Part shown: piece after piece, positions 15,132-24,190 of the stretch | How positions within the stretch are numbered: position 1 is the first letter of the stretch | Layout: every line of letters starts with the position of its first letter | Assembly (NCBI RefSeq): GCF_012999535.1 | Contig: NZ_JABBWV010000003.1 | Location: forward strand, 394,439 to 458,438 | Source: Microbispora sp. H11081 | Lineage (GTDB): Bacteria; Actinomycetota; Actinomycetes; Streptosporangiales; Streptosporangiaceae | DNA: 64,000 bases | Direction: 5' to 3' | The notes under the pieces: model-generated | The model's input: only the letters and a program-made list of their open reading frames with translations | Told to the model about the DNA's origin: nothing | Databases searched by the model: none | Position numbers and translations under genes: made by a program

Positions 15132-17575
15132 GGCCGGGTGGGGAGTTGGATGGTTTGCTTGTTGTAGTTCTTGCCGTTGCCGTCCGGCTTGTAGTTCTTC
15201 TCGATGTTGCCCGCGAGGTCCATGGCGAACCAGTGCACCTCGGTGGTCTTGTCGACAGTGATCTTCGCGGCGCCCTCACGCATGCCCGCCGAGGTCAGCT
15301 TGGGCGAGGTCAGAGTCGGACGGCTGCCGTCGAGGGTGTAGTAGACGTTCGCCGGCTCGTCCACCGAGAAGGTGAACGTCGCAGAACCGGCGGACTTGTC
15401 GGTCACCACGAGCTTCGAGCCGGGCCGCTGCTTGTCCTTGTCGTACGCGCGGGCGACCTCGAGGATGCCGATCTGCCCGTTGGAGAACTCCATCGCCTCC
15501 TCGTGGCCCTCCTCGAACGGGGGCTGGAAGCCGACGGCGCGGTACTGCTTCGTCGCCTGATCGTAGATGTCGGCGCCGACCTCGAAGTCCCAGCCGATGA
15601 TGCCCTTGTTGTACCAGAACTCGTCGGCGCTGTTACCGGCCGCCGAGTAGAGCACGTCGACCACCGGGCCGGTGCGTCCCGGCCAGATGGCCGTGCCGCG
15701 CCACCCCTGTACGGCGGACAGGATGTGGTTGGAGGCGTTCCAGAAGTACTCCTCCGTGCCCAGGTCCGTACGCGGCAGCGTCTCGCGCCCGGCGGTCTTG
15801 TACGCCCCCGGAGGCCACATGAAGTAGCCGCCGTACGAGTGGGTGTTCATCGCGAACTTGATGTTCGGGAACTTCTCCGTGAGCCACACCTCGTTGCGCG
15901 TCTCCGGCTCGGACAGCTCCGACGGCCCGGCGAAGGTGTCGCTGGTGCAGGCGGTCGAGCCGCCGTTGAATCCGTCGTAGACGCTGCCCACCGAGAAGTT
16001 GCGGTTGAGGTCGACGCCCCAGGAGTTGCGCCGCCCGGGGTCCGACCCGTCGGCCGCGCAGTAGTTGACCATGTTCCTGCGCTGCATGTTGTAGTCGTAC
16101 ATCGAGTAGTGGCCGCCGTCGGGGTTGATGGTCGGCACGATGAAGATGTCGAGGTCGTCGACCAGCTTCTTGGTGTCCGCGTCGTGCGCGTAGTTGCGCA
16201 GCAGCCGCTCGGCGGTCTCCACACACGTGATGGAGGTGACCCACTCGCGGGCGTGCTCCTGGCAGTAGAGGAAGACGCCGGTCTTCGAGCCGTTCCTGGC
16301 CTTTCCGATGCGCAGCGCCTTCATCTGGAACGGCTGACGCGAGACGCTCGCCGGCGCCTTGAGGCCGTCGGTCAGCTTCGTCGCGGGGGCGGCCGCCACC
16401 ACGCCGGCGCCCGTACTGGTCCGGTAGAGGGCGGCGGTCAGCAGCGCCGAGGCGGCGGAGTCGCCGTTCAGCGCGGCGACGACCTGGGAGGCCGTGCTGG
16501 TGACCGCGCCGGAGGCGTCCGTGGCCAGGCCGACCACGACGTCCTTGCCGTTGACGGCGACGGAGAGCGGGGCCGAGGCGGTCCCGGGGTTCACCAGCGC
16601 GACGCCGACGTCGTTGCCGCCCTCGCTGCCGTACGCCTTGGACGTCACGTAGAAGGTGCTCGCGAGCGCGCTGCCCGAGCCCGTGCCGAACTGCGCCTGC
16701 GCGTGGCGGCGGTAGCCGTTCGTCTTGTACGGGAGGTCGACGATCTCCGAGATCTTCGGGAACTCCGCGGACAGCGACACGATGCGGTCGGTGAGCTCGG
16801 TGGGGTCCATGTAGTGGTCGACGAAGTCCTGCACGTAGTGCTTGCCCGGCGCCTTGCGCGGCTCGCCCAGCCACTTCGTCACCGGCACGGTGATCGAGCC
16901 GCCCCGGTTGCTGGTGACGGTGACCTTGGTGGGGGTCGCCGTGATCGGCAGCGGCGAGCTGAACCGGTGGTACATGTACTGCCCGGCGTCGGTGAAGCGG
17001 GACATCGTCGCCGTGCCGCCGGAGTCGGGGGCGGTGCCGGGACCGCTGTCCCAGGTGGCGGTGAGCACGGTCTGGGCGTCGGTCGCGGTCGTCTTGACCT
17101 CCACCGACAGGAACCGCTGGTCGTCGAGGCTGGTGAACCACTCCGCGCGCAACGAGGTCAGCGTGTCGGTCGCCACCGCGTCGGCGGAGGCGGTGGCGAG
17201 GGCCTGCCGCCGTTCCGCGAGGTTCGCGGCGTGGTCGCTCTGGTCGGAGATGGCGTCCCTGACGTCGAAGCCCTGGTCGCGCAGGCTCCGCGCCTCCTCG
17301 GGGCTGAGCACGGCGTGCACCTCGATGCCGCCGTCGACGGGCTTGGTGTATTCGGCCAGGTCGACGCCGAGGGCGGCGAGCCTGTCCACGCCCGACTGGT
17401 CGGCGACGACGACCCGCATGAGCGCGACGCCGTTCTGCGCGGTGGTGGACGCCCTGTCGGGCGGCACCGGGCTGGGAGCGGGGTCCGCGAGCGCCGGGAG
17501 GGCGTTCAGGGCGAACACCAGGGGGAGTGAGAGCGCGGCGGTGTAGAGCCGCGCCCTCCGGGGAGAGCTACTCAT
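15128..17575 (-). CDS. Secreted M14 zinc carboxypeptidase with C-terminal chitobiase-like domain
   Basis: An 815-residue exported metallopeptidase. The ATG at 17575 has GGAGG 8 bases ahead and begins a signal peptide (MSSSPRRARLYTAALSLPLVFALNALPALA). A propeptide-like region follows. The M14 catalytic domain has zinc ligands in HAREW (His and Glu near residues 438 and 441) and a later His in NTHSYGGYFMWPPG (about 575). LNRNF lies near 523 and the general-base Glu is probably in WDFEVGAD near 663. A roughly 110-residue insert precedes HAREW. The C-terminus has a chitobiase-type beta domain (VYYTLDGSRPTLTSPKL, about 735-765). It should trim C-terminal residues of extracellular peptides. Its stop codon lies inside the repeat element. 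Confidence 0.9.
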   Translation of the reverse strand: MSSSPRRARLYTAALSLPLVFALNALPALADPAPSPVPPDRASTTAQNGVALMRVVVADQSGVDRLAALGVDLAEYTKPVDGGIEVHAVLSPEEARSLRDQGFDVRDAISDQSDHAANLAERRQALATASADAVATDTLTSLRAEWFTSLDDQRFLSVEVKTTATDAQTVLTATWDSGPGTAPDSGGTATMSRFTDAGQYMYHRFSSPLPITATPTKVTVTSNRGGSITVPVTKWLGEPRKAPGKHYVQDFVDHYMDPTELTDRIVSLSAEFPKISEIVDLPYKTNGYRRHAQAQFGTGSGSALASTFYVTSKAYGSEGGNDVGVALVNPGTASAPLSVAVNGKDVVVGLATDASGAVTSTASQVVAALNGDSAASALLTAALYRTSTGAGVVAAAPATKLTDGLKAPASVSRQPFQMKALRIGKARNGSKTGVFLYCQEHAREWVTSITCVETAERLLRNYAHDADTKKLVDDLDIFIVPTINPDGGHYSMYDYNMQRRNMVNYCAADGSDPGRRNSWGVDLNRNFSVGSVYDGFNGGSTACTSDTFAGPSELSEPETRNEVWLTEKFPNIKFAMNTHSYGGYFMWPPGAYKTAGRETLPRTDLGTEEYFWNASNHILSAVQGWRGTAIWPGRTGPVVDVLYSAAGNSADEFWYNKGIIGWDFEVGADIYDQATKQYRAVGFQPPFEEGHEEAMEFSNGQIGILEVARAYDKDKQRPGSKLVVTDKSAGSATFTFSVDEPANVYYTLDGSRPTLTSPKLTSAGMREGAAKITVDKTTEVHWFAMDLAGNIEKNYKPDGNGKNYNKQTIQLPTRP

Positions 17576-17789
17576 CGAGTTTCCTCCATCGTGCGTGTCC
17601 TCCGGGGAGGGGGTCGGCCCGGAGTGGATCACGCGAGGTCGATGGAAGTCTTCGCCTCCTGTCAAACGGCGTCAAGGCGCGCGAAGACCCAAAAACGGGG
17701 ATTTTTCGTAACAAGCTGACTAAGCGCTCGATCGTGAATTAAGCGCTTTGTGGACGGGATAACGGTCTCCGGACCGTCTCCGCACGTCA

Positions 17790-18449
17790 TCACAACAACG
17801 TGAGTCGTACGGCCTCGGCGACGGGCACGCCTCCGCCGATGAGTTCGAAGACGCGGTGGCGTGTCCGCGGCGTGTCGATCAGCGTGGCGATCACGGCGGC
17901 GACGTCCTCGCGCGGCACCTCACCCGGGGGCAGCGGCGGGTCGGCGAGCGTCACCAGGCCGGTCCCCGGCTCGTCGGTGAGCCGCCCGGGCCGCAGGATC
18001 GTCCAGTCGAGCGGCCGGGCGCGGAGATCCTCCTCCGCCGCCGTCTTGGCCGCGATGTAGGCCGCCCAGACCTCGTCGCGTCCCGGGGCGGGCGGTGCTC
18101 CCGCGCCCATGGTGGAGATCTGGATGAAGCGGGACACACCGGCTCGCTCCGCCGCCTCTGCGAGCAGCACCGAGGCGCCCTTGTCCACGGTGAACTTGCG
18201 CGCCACGCCGCTGCCGGGCCCCGCCCCGGCGGCGAAGACCACCGCGCCCGCGCCGAGCAGCGTCTCGGCCACCTCGGCGGGCGTGGCCCGCTCCAGGTCG
18301 CACACGACCGCCTCGGCGCCGGCCGCCTCCACGTCCGCGACCTGGTCCGGGTCGCGGATCAGTCCCACGGGCGCGTCACCCCGCCCGCCGAGCAGGCGGG
18401 CCAGCCGAAGTGCGATCTTCCCGTGCCCGCCCGCGATCACCACGCGCAT
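17790..18449 (-). CDS. NAD(P)H-binding atypical SDR
   Basis: A 219-residue protein of the NAD(P)-binding, atypical SDR class. It has the glycine-rich site VVIAGGHGKIALRLARLL, an acidic/Arg position GLIRDPDQ, VVFAAGAGPGSG and FIQISTMGAG. WTILRPGRLTDEPGTG and EVPREDVAAVIATLI are the usual C-terminal markers. Such proteins resemble flavin reductase BLVRB and complex-I assembly-type reductases; the substrate is unknown. The ATG at 18449 lies close to the divergent DUF4239-like gene. A TGATTAC/GTAATCA dyad about 90 bp upstream may control either gene. Confidence 0.82.
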   Translation of the reverse strand: MRVVIAGGHGKIALRLARLLGGRGDAPVGLIRDPDQVADVEAAGAEAVVCDLERATPAEVAETLLGAGAVVFAAGAGPGSGVARKFTVDKGASVLLAEAAERAGVSRFIQISTMGAGAPPAPGRDEVWAAYIAAKTAAEEDLRARPLDWTILRPGRLTDEPGTGLVTLADPPLPPGEVPREDVAAVIATLIDTPRTRHRVFELIGGGVPVAEAVRLTLL

Positions 18450-18535
18450 GCGATCACCCCCGCGCCGATCCTGCCACGGGCCACCCGTACGACCGGGGCA
18501 GGCCGCGCCGTGGCCCGCCCGCCTTGGCTGGTCAA

Positions 18536-18575
18536 TGATTACTTGTTGTGATAGTCATGTCACTACTTGTAATCA
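18536..18575. promoter_or_regulatory. A/T-rich dyad TGATTAC...GTAATCA in a divergent promoter
   Basis: Perfect 7-bp arms (18536-18542 and 18569-18575) are separated by 26 bp, itself containing ATAGT and ACTA half-matches. The stretch is strikingly A/T-rich for this genome and lies between the reductase and membrane-protein starts. The form resembles HxlR- or MarR-type operators, often found near NAD(P)H-binding reductase genes. No cognate regulator is adjacent. Confidence 0.45.
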
Positions 18576-18597
18576 GCAAAGTGTCTGTGGAGATGCC

Positions 18598-19365
18598 ATG
18601 CTCATGGGCGTACTGGCGGTCGCGGCGGCCGTCGGACTGGTCGTGTTGGCGGCCCTGCTGTTCCGGGCGCTGGGCCGGGGCACCGACGACCGCGATCCCG
18701 GCGGCGCGTCGGCCGGGCACGCCGGGTCGATGCTCTCCTCGCTGTTCCTGCTCGTGTTCGCCATCGCGATCGTCGTGCCGTGGACGACGGCCGACTCGGC
18801 CCGGCAGAACACCTACTCGGAGACCCAGGCCCTCGTGGAGGCCTACTGGGCCGCCGCGCCGTTACCCGCCCCCGACGCCGCCCAGGTGCGGGAGGGCCTG
18901 CGGGAGTACGCGCGGTACGTCGTCGAGGACGAGTGGCCGGGGATGGCGGAGGGGCGCCTCGGCACCGAGGGGACGGCGCGTCTGGAGGCGCTGCGCGCCC
19001 GCGTGACCGAGTTGCCGGTCACGACGGACGAGGCGAGCGACGCCAGGGACACCGTGCTGGAGCGGATGGCGGACCTGTTCGCCGCCCGCAGGCAGCGCGC
19101 CGCCGACGCGGGCACCGAGCCGCCCCCCGGCGTCATGGCGCTGACGGTCCTCACCGGCGCCCTTGTCGTCGTCTTCCCCTTCCTGGCCGGGGCCCGCCCA
19201 CGTGGGGTCACGCTCATCCCGGTGACGGCGATGGCGGTCCTGCTGGGCGTCGGCGTCTACCTCGCCTGGAACATCTCCCATCCGTTCAGCGGGGGCCTGG
19301 CGGTCAAGCCCGACGCGTTCGTGAGCGCCATCCACGAGTTCCAGCGGATCCCCGAGGGCCGCTGA
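18598..19365 (+). CDS. DUF4239-like membrane protein
   Basis: A 255-residue membrane protein with four predicted transmembrane helices: two N-terminal (VLAVAAAVGLVVLAALLF and SLFLLVFAIAIVVPW) and two C-terminal (VMALTVLTGALVVVFPFLAGA and VTAMAVLLGVGVYLAW). A soluble helical domain of about 110 residues lies between them. SETQALVEAYW and the closing NISHPFSGGLAVKPDAF are markers of DUF4239 (bestrophin-like) proteins. Function is unknown. The ATG at 18598 follows TGGAG. The stop is 1 bp from the next gene, so they are co-transcribed. Confidence 0.75.
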   Translation: MLMGVLAVAAAVGLVVLAALLFRALGRGTDDRDPGGASAGHAGSMLSSLFLLVFAIAIVVPWTTADSARQNTYSETQALVEAYWAAAPLPAPDAAQVREGLREYARYVVEDEWPGMAEGRLGTEGTARLEALRARVTELPVTTDEASDARDTVLERMADLFAARRQRAADAGTEPPPGVMALTVLTGALVVVFPFLAGARPRGVTLIPVTAMAVLLGVGVYLAWNISHPFSGGLAVKPDAFVSAIHEFQRIPEGR

Positions 19366-19366
19366 C

Positions 19367-19948
19367 ATGGGCAGGACCGCGGGCCCGCGCCCGGCCTTCG
19401 CCGTCGTGATCGCCTGCGCCGCGCTGACCTGCGCCATGCCGGTCGCCATGCCGGTCGCCGCGTCGGCCGCCCCGGCGCCGGCCGACGCGGCTCCCGCTCC
19501 CGTGCGGGCCGCCGTGGACGCATCCCTGAAGGCCGACGACCCGGGCGGACCGGGCCTGCGGGTCGGCGTGTGCGTCGACGTGAACGTGCTCATCGGCCTG
19601 CACGCCGAGATCGGCATCGGCCGGCCCGGATGCGCGCCGCCGCCGGCGCCCGCTCCGGCACCGCCGCCACCGCCACCGCCACCGCCACCGCCACCGCCGC
19701 GGGCGCCTGAGGAGCCCTCCCCGCCCCGGGTGGTGGCCGCCCCCCGGCCGCCCGCCCCGGCGCAGTCCCCCCGCCCTCGTCCGTCGCCGCGGACCACCCC
19801 CACGCCGTCGAGCTCGCCGGTCCACCGCGTGCCCGCCATGCGCGCTATCGCGCCGGTGCGGCACCGCAACCCGCTGGGGACGCTCGTGGTGGTCGTGGTC
19901 CTGTCCGTGGCGATCGCCGCCGCCGGCGCCGCCGCCTTCCGCCGGTAG
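19367..19948 (+). CDS. Proline-rich exported protein with C-terminal membrane anchor
   Basis: A 193-residue protein. An N-terminal signal-like segment (AFAVVIACAALTCAMPVAMPVAASAAPA) precedes a small conserved-looking region with two Cys (RVGVCVDVNVLIGLHAEIGIGRPGC). A proline run of 13 residues and a Pro/Ser/Thr-rich stretch follow. A single C-terminal helix (TLVVVVVLSVAIAAAGAAAF) and two Arg end it. This architecture suggests a wall-spanning stalk anchored in the membrane. The start is 1 bp after the DUF4239-like stop. I do not recognise a family. The proline run is encoded by an imperfect CCACCG hexanucleotide repeat at about 19660-19700. Confidence 0.7.
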   Translation: MGRTAGPRPAFAVVIACAALTCAMPVAMPVAASAAPAPADAAPAPVRAAVDASLKADDPGGPGLRVGVCVDVNVLIGLHAEIGIGRPGCAPPPAPAPAPPPPPPPPPPPPPRAPEEPSPPRVVAAPRPPAPAQSPRPRPSPRTTPTPSSSPVHRVPAMRAIAPVRHRNPLGTLVVVVVLSVAIAAAGAAAFRR

Positions 19949-20028
19949 GAGAGCACGGGCATCAGGCGTTACATTGGGCTCGCAATCTAGATCATGAAAC
20001 ACCCCGCGCGGTGAAGGACGTGAGCCCT

Positions 20029-20850
20029 ATGACGGCTGAGCAGGCGCCTCGTGGAGTCGATCCGAGCATCCCTAACGCGGCCCGCATGTACGACTACTTC
20101 CTGGGCGGCAAGGACAACTTCCAAGCCGATCGTGACCTGGCGAACCTGGTGCTGAGCGTGCTGCCCGAGACCAGGGAGGGCACCAGGCAGAACCGCCGGC
20201 TGATCGGCCGGATCGTGCGTTACCTGGTGGACCAGGGGATCAGGCAGTTCGTCGACCTCGGGTCGGGACTTCCGGCGCAGGACAACGTGCACGAGGTGGC
20301 CCACCGGCTCGCGCCCGACACGCGCGTGGTCTACGTGGACATCGATCCCGTGGTCTGCGCGCACGGCCGGGCGCTGCTCGCCGACCCCGACCGGGTGGCG
20401 ATGATCCAGGCCGACGCGCGCCGACCCGCGGAGGTCCTCGGCAACCCACTACTGCGCGAACTGATCGACTTCGACCGGCCGGTCGCGGTGCTGATGATGT
20501 TCTTCGTGCACCTGGTGCCGGACGAGGACGACCCGCAGGGGTTCGTCGCCGCCTACCGGGAGGCCCTCGCGCCGGGCAGCTACCTCGCGCTCTCGCACGT
20601 CTGCGGCGACGCCGCCCCGGAGCGGATGGACAAGATCGCCGACTTCTATCGCCAGGCCGACGTGCCGTTCGTCCCCCGATCGCGTACGGAGATCGCCCGC
20701 TTCTTCGGCGATTTCGAGCTGATTCCTCCGGGCCTGGCCAGCGGCACCGGGCCGGAGAACGTCTGGCCGTTCGGCGACGACGAGACCTCGCTGTTCGCCG
20801 ACGAGGAGACCGCTCGCATGGGCTGTGCGGGAGTGGGCCGCAAACCCTGA
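20029..20850 (+). CDS. SAM-dependent methyltransferase, DUF574 family
   Basis: A 273-residue protein with the actinobacterial DUF574 hallmarks: DPSIPNAARMYDYFLGGKDNFQADRDLA at the N-terminus and REGTRQNRRLIGRIVRYL. Then come the SAM site FVDLGSGLPAQDNVHEVA, VVYVDIDPVVCAHGRALL and the C-terminal RSRTEIARFFGDFELIPPGL. These proteins have a class I methyltransferase fold; substrates are unknown and genomes usually hold many copies. The ATG at 20029 was chosen from three in-frame starts (GTG at 20011 and 20020) because the family starts near MTAEQAPRGVDPSIP; AAGGA lies 11 bases ahead. It converges with the ATPase gene across a hairpin. Confidence 0.9.
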   Translation: MTAEQAPRGVDPSIPNAARMYDYFLGGKDNFQADRDLANLVLSVLPETREGTRQNRRLIGRIVRYLVDQGIRQFVDLGSGLPAQDNVHEVAHRLAPDTRVVYVDIDPVVCAHGRALLADPDRVAMIQADARRPAEVLGNPLLRELIDFDRPVAVLMMFFVHLVPDEDDPQGFVAAYREALAPGSYLALSHVCGDAAPERMDKIADFYRQADVPFVPRSRTEIARFFGDFELIPPGLASGTGPENVWPFGDDETSLFADEETARMGCAGVGRKP

Positions 20851-20856
20851 CGAGGG

Positions 20857-20888
20857 AGCCGGCGCCGCGCCCGAGGGCGGGGCCGGCT
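20857..20888. terminator. Bidirectional terminator between convergent genes
   Basis: AGCCGGC (20857-20863) pairs with GCCGGCT (20882-20888), and GC-rich inner sequence can extend the stem. It lies between the stops of the DUF574 gene and the AAA/HerA gene. Confidence 0.55.
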
Positions 20889-20902
20889 TCGCGGTCCTCC
20901 GT

Positions 20903-23900
20903 TCAGGTCCGGTTCGCCCGCGCCACGACCTCTTCGCTCGTCAGCGGGCTGCTCGGGTGGTGGCTCAGGCACAGCGGCGTACGGACCTTGGTGAAGGACC
21001 CGCCTTCGAACGCCGCGTAGAACTGGCCGGACTTCAGCCGCGACACGTCGAGGACGTCGCCGCCCTTGGCCCTGGCCAGCTCCCGCGCCGCCGTGATCTG
21101 GGCCGGCGCGTTGAGCAGGCCGAAGAACTGGGTGGCGGCGTTGCCCGTGATCCGGTTGTGCAGGCCCTTCGGCGCCTGGGTGGCGAACACCAGCCCGAGG
21201 CCGTACTTGCGGGCCTGGGCGGCGAGGGCGAGCGTGCTCTGGGTGCACACGGTCGCCGCCCCCGACGGCGCGAACGTCTGGGCCTCGTCCATCACGAACA
21301 GCCCGCCGAGCGGCCGGTCTCCGGCGGGATTCCGCTTGATCCAGGAGAACAACGCCATCTGCAACTGGTTGACGAAGCCCTGCCGCTGGGCGTCGGAGGC
21401 CATGCCGGTGAGGCTGATCACCGACACCCGGGCCCGCTTCCCCTCCGGCGGGGTCAGCAGGACGCCGGGATCGACGGGCGCCCCGGTCCCCGCGAACAGG
21501 GGATCGCTGATCGTCTCCGCCCTGAGGTGCTGGGCCATCTCGGTCGCGAGCCTTGCCGCGCCCTCGAGACTGCTCACGCCGTCCGGCAGGTCGTCGAGCA
21601 GCGCGATCAGGCCGCCCAGCCCCGCGCCGCCGCGCCGTCCGTAGTGGGCGACGGCCTCGCGGAGCACCGCCCGGCTGAGGTGCGCTTTGGCGGCCCTCGT
21701 CTCCAGCTTCGCCCGGGGCACCAGTGCGGCGACCGCCGCGTCCACGGCCTCGCCGAACTCGTCCGCGTCGTCGGCGATGCTCGCGAAGTCGGGCAGCGGC
21801 TGGAAGCTCAGCGGGCGTCCCGACTCCTTGCGCGGCGTCCAGATCACCACGTCGGTGTCCGCCAGGTAGTCGTCGGCCTTGGCCGCGTCGCCCTCGCCCC
21901 ACTCGGCGGGTGGTTCCGGCCACCGGTCGCCGAGCCGCGCGAGGTCGTTGTTCGCGTCGAGGACGATCGACGAGACCCCCTGCAGGGCGCACTCCTCCAC
22001 GAGACGGCGGATCAGCACCGTCTTGCCGGAGCCGGAGCCCGCGAAGATCGCCGTGTGCTTGCGCAGGAGCTCCAGCGGGATCCGTACGGGCCGGGTGTCC
22101 GAGGTCGCCGTGCCGATCGTCAGGTACGCGGCCGCCTGGGCCTCGCCCGGCGACAGCGGCCTGCGCGGGTGGGGAACGGCCGGAGTCGCGGTGGCCCGTT
22201 CCTCCGCGGGCACCACCTTCGAGGCCGGCGCCTCCGGCAGCGGCGTGGGTCGCGGCACGGGGGTCCGCTGAAGCACTCGCCGCTCGGGATTGGCGGTGGG
22301 CGGGGGGTGGCCCGGCGACCGCGCCGCTCGCGAGGACGTCCCGGCGGCCGGATCGGACACCCGCGGTACGGCCACGTCGCTTAGCGCCTCGGCGAACAGC
22401 TTCACCTCGCTCGTCGGTCTCCGGGAGACGAGCCACGCCTGGAGATCGGGCGGATCGTCGGCGAGAAGGTTCCGGAGAGCGGCGAAGATCCGGAGGTCGT
22501 TCTCCTCGGCCTGAAGCACACGGCCGCCCGCCTGCTCGAAGGCCGCCAGGGCATCCTGGGTCGCCGGTCCCTTCGCCCAGCCCTGGTTCCTGAGCACGAA
22601 CAGTTTGCGCGCGGAGATCCGCTCGTCGAGCCCGGCCGCCGTGGAGGCGGCCTTCAGCCGGGTGAGCGCGGCGGTGTGATGGGACGCCGAGATGGCCCGG
22701 AAGCACCAGTGGGCCTCGTTCTCCGTCGCCTCGTCCAGCGTCCTGCGCAGGCGGGCGTGCAGGGGCGGCTTCGTGCTCGGCGGCGGGTCCTGGGTGAACA
22801 GGCGCCCGTCGTCGCCCTGCTCGGTGATCCAGGCGGACAGCCCGGCCGACAGCAGGCCCGGCATCACGGCGTCCTCGGTGATCGGATTCAGCGCGCCCGC
22901 CACGTCCGCCCGCTCCCGCAGCTCCGCGAAGCGCCTGTCCAGTGTGTCGAAGTCGGCTTCCCGTTCTGGGAGCCGCTTGACGGCGACGGTCTTCTCGGGC
23001 TGGGAGCCGGTCAGCCGGTCCAGCTCCGTGACCTGCCCGTTCGCCAGGCACGACCGCACGTGCCTGTCGATCCGGATGAGCAACTGGCGGGGCGTGTACT
23101 GGGTCGCCTCCTCGAACGCCTCCGGCTTCACCGGCCACGTCGGATACGGCGGCGTGAACCCCGCCGCGTCGTACTGCGCGCCGAACCGCTTCTCGACCAG
23201 CGCCCGGCCGGTCTCCGCATCCGGAATCGCCCTCAGGGGCATAGTCGTCCTGAAGCGGTCCTGAACGGTGTCCGTGGCGCCCTCTTCGATCAACGTCCAC
23301 GTGAGGGGGAGACAGGACAGGACCGTCAGCGTGCGGCGGGTGACCTCACGAAGGGTCATCAGACCGCCCGCGATGCGTTCTATCGCCCGGCGGTGCTCCG
23401 GGTCGTCCGCCGATCCGGCCCCGGTGAGGGTCGCGGACTGGGCGATCAGCGTGTCGACCTGGTCGACGGCGATGATGGAGGGACCGGTGAGTGCGAGGAG
23501 CCCGGACAGGTCGTGGACGATCTCCTGCGGAGTCTTCTCGACGGTCCGGAACCCCCATTTTGCGCGCTCGCCGGGCTCGCCCTGAGGCGCGGAGATGAGG
23601 TAGGCGTCACCGACGTCCTGCGCCGTGAGGTCACAAGAAGCCCGCAAGGTGAGGGCGCGTGCGATGTCCTGCACGTCACGGCCGACGCGAGGGTCGTAGC
23701 GGCGCAGGGCGTTGACGAAGGCATCCAGGTCAGCCCGTGACAGGGGGATGTCGCCGATGATCGCGCCACGTGCCGCCCGTGGCACCTCGGCGAGCACGCA
23801 GAGGCGCCACAGGAGCTCCCTCAGCTGACTGCCGTCTCCGGCCATCGGCCGGGAGAGGCTGTCGAGCATAGAGAGCAGCACGCTCTCCCAGAAGTCCTTG

Positions 23901-24190
23901 GCGTCGAGCAGGCTGACGAGGAAGAAGTACGCGTCCTCTTCGTGAACCTTCTCGCGCACCCAGCCGAGCAGATGCGTCTTGCCCGTTCCCCGCTGGCCCT
24001 GTATCGCGACGCCGATGGGACTCGCGGCGACGCTCTCCTCCGCCTCCAGCAGCCCGTCGAGGATGACCTGCGCGGTCTCCCGGTGAATCCCCTCGACGTG
24101 GAACGGCAACGGGCGCCACACGTCGTCGGCGACCCGGGTGTAGTTGAACCGTAGGGCCCGAAGGGCGTCGAGTTCGGCGCTCGTCATCAT
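20903..24190 (-). CDS. Large dual ATPase: N-terminal AAA domain plus C-terminal HerA/FtsK-like translocase domain
   Basis: A 1095-residue cytoplasmic protein with two P-loop modules. The first has Walker A GQRGTGKTHLLGW near residue 65 and a Walker B-like SIIAVDQVDT near 240, in an AAA module with ORC/Cdc6- or BrxC-like flavour. A helical middle (about 330-620) and a Pro-rich linker (about 620-690) follow. The second has Walker A FAGSGSGKTVLIRRL near 715, LDANNDLARLG, Walker B GGLFVMDEAQTF near 963 and GLVFATQAPKGLHNRI. These match the HerA/DUF853-type helicase-translocase fold. The start ATGATGA overlaps the stop of the winged-helix gene. It is the third gene of an operon with a DUF559-type nuclease. 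A DNA-translocating motor in a defence or repair complex is inferred. Confidence 0.85.
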   Translation of the reverse strand: MMTSAELDALRALRFNYTRVADDVWRPLPFHVEGIHRETAQVILDGLLEAEESVAASPIGVAIQGQRGTGKTHLLGWVREKVHEEDAYFFLVSLLDAKDFWESVLLSMLDSLSRPMAGDGSQLRELLWRLCVLAEVPRAARGAIIGDIPLSRADLDAFVNALRRYDPRVGRDVQDIARALTLRASCDLTAQDVGDAYLISAPQGEPGERAKWGFRTVEKTPQEIVHDLSGLLALTGPSIIAVDQVDTLIAQSATLTGAGSADDPEHRRAIERIAGGLMTLREVTRRTLTVLSCLPLTWTLIEEGATDTVQDRFRTTMPLRAIPDAETGRALVEKRFGAQYDAAGFTPPYPTWPVKPEAFEEATQYTPRQLLIRIDRHVRSCLANGQVTELDRLTGSQPEKTVAVKRLPEREADFDTLDRRFAELRERADVAGALNPITEDAVMPGLLSAGLSAWITEQGDDGRLFTQDPPPSTKPPLHARLRRTLDEATENEAHWCFRAISASHHTAALTRLKAASTAAGLDERISARKLFVLRNQGWAKGPATQDALAAFEQAGGRVLQAEENDLRIFAALRNLLADDPPDLQAWLVSRRPTSEVKLFAEALSDVAVPRVSDPAAGTSSRAARSPGHPPPTANPERRVLQRTPVPRPTPLPEAPASKVVPAEERATATPAVPHPRRPLSPGEAQAAAYLTIGTATSDTRPVRIPLELLRKHTAIFAGSGSGKTVLIRRLVEECALQGVSSIVLDANNDLARLGDRWPEPPAEWGEGDAAKADDYLADTDVVIWTPRKESGRPLSFQPLPDFASIADDADEFGEAVDAAVAALVPRAKLETRAAKAHLSRAVLREAVAHYGRRGGAGLGGLIALLDDLPDGVSSLEGAARLATEMAQHLRAETISDPLFAGTGAPVDPGVLLTPPEGKRARVSVISLTGMASDAQRQGFVNQLQMALFSWIKRNPAGDRPLGGLFVMDEAQTFAPSGAATVCTQSTLALAAQARKYGLGLVFATQAPKGLHNRITGNAATQFFGLLNAPAQITAARELARAKGGDVLDVSRLKSGQFYAAFEGGSFTKVRTPLCLSHHPSSPLTSEEVVARANRT

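Noticed and set aside
14891-17530. 879-residue plus-strand frame over the repeat element and M14 gene
   Set aside because: Antisense to a clear M14 peptidase with signal peptide; low-complexity Arg/Val/Gly sequence without any family motif.
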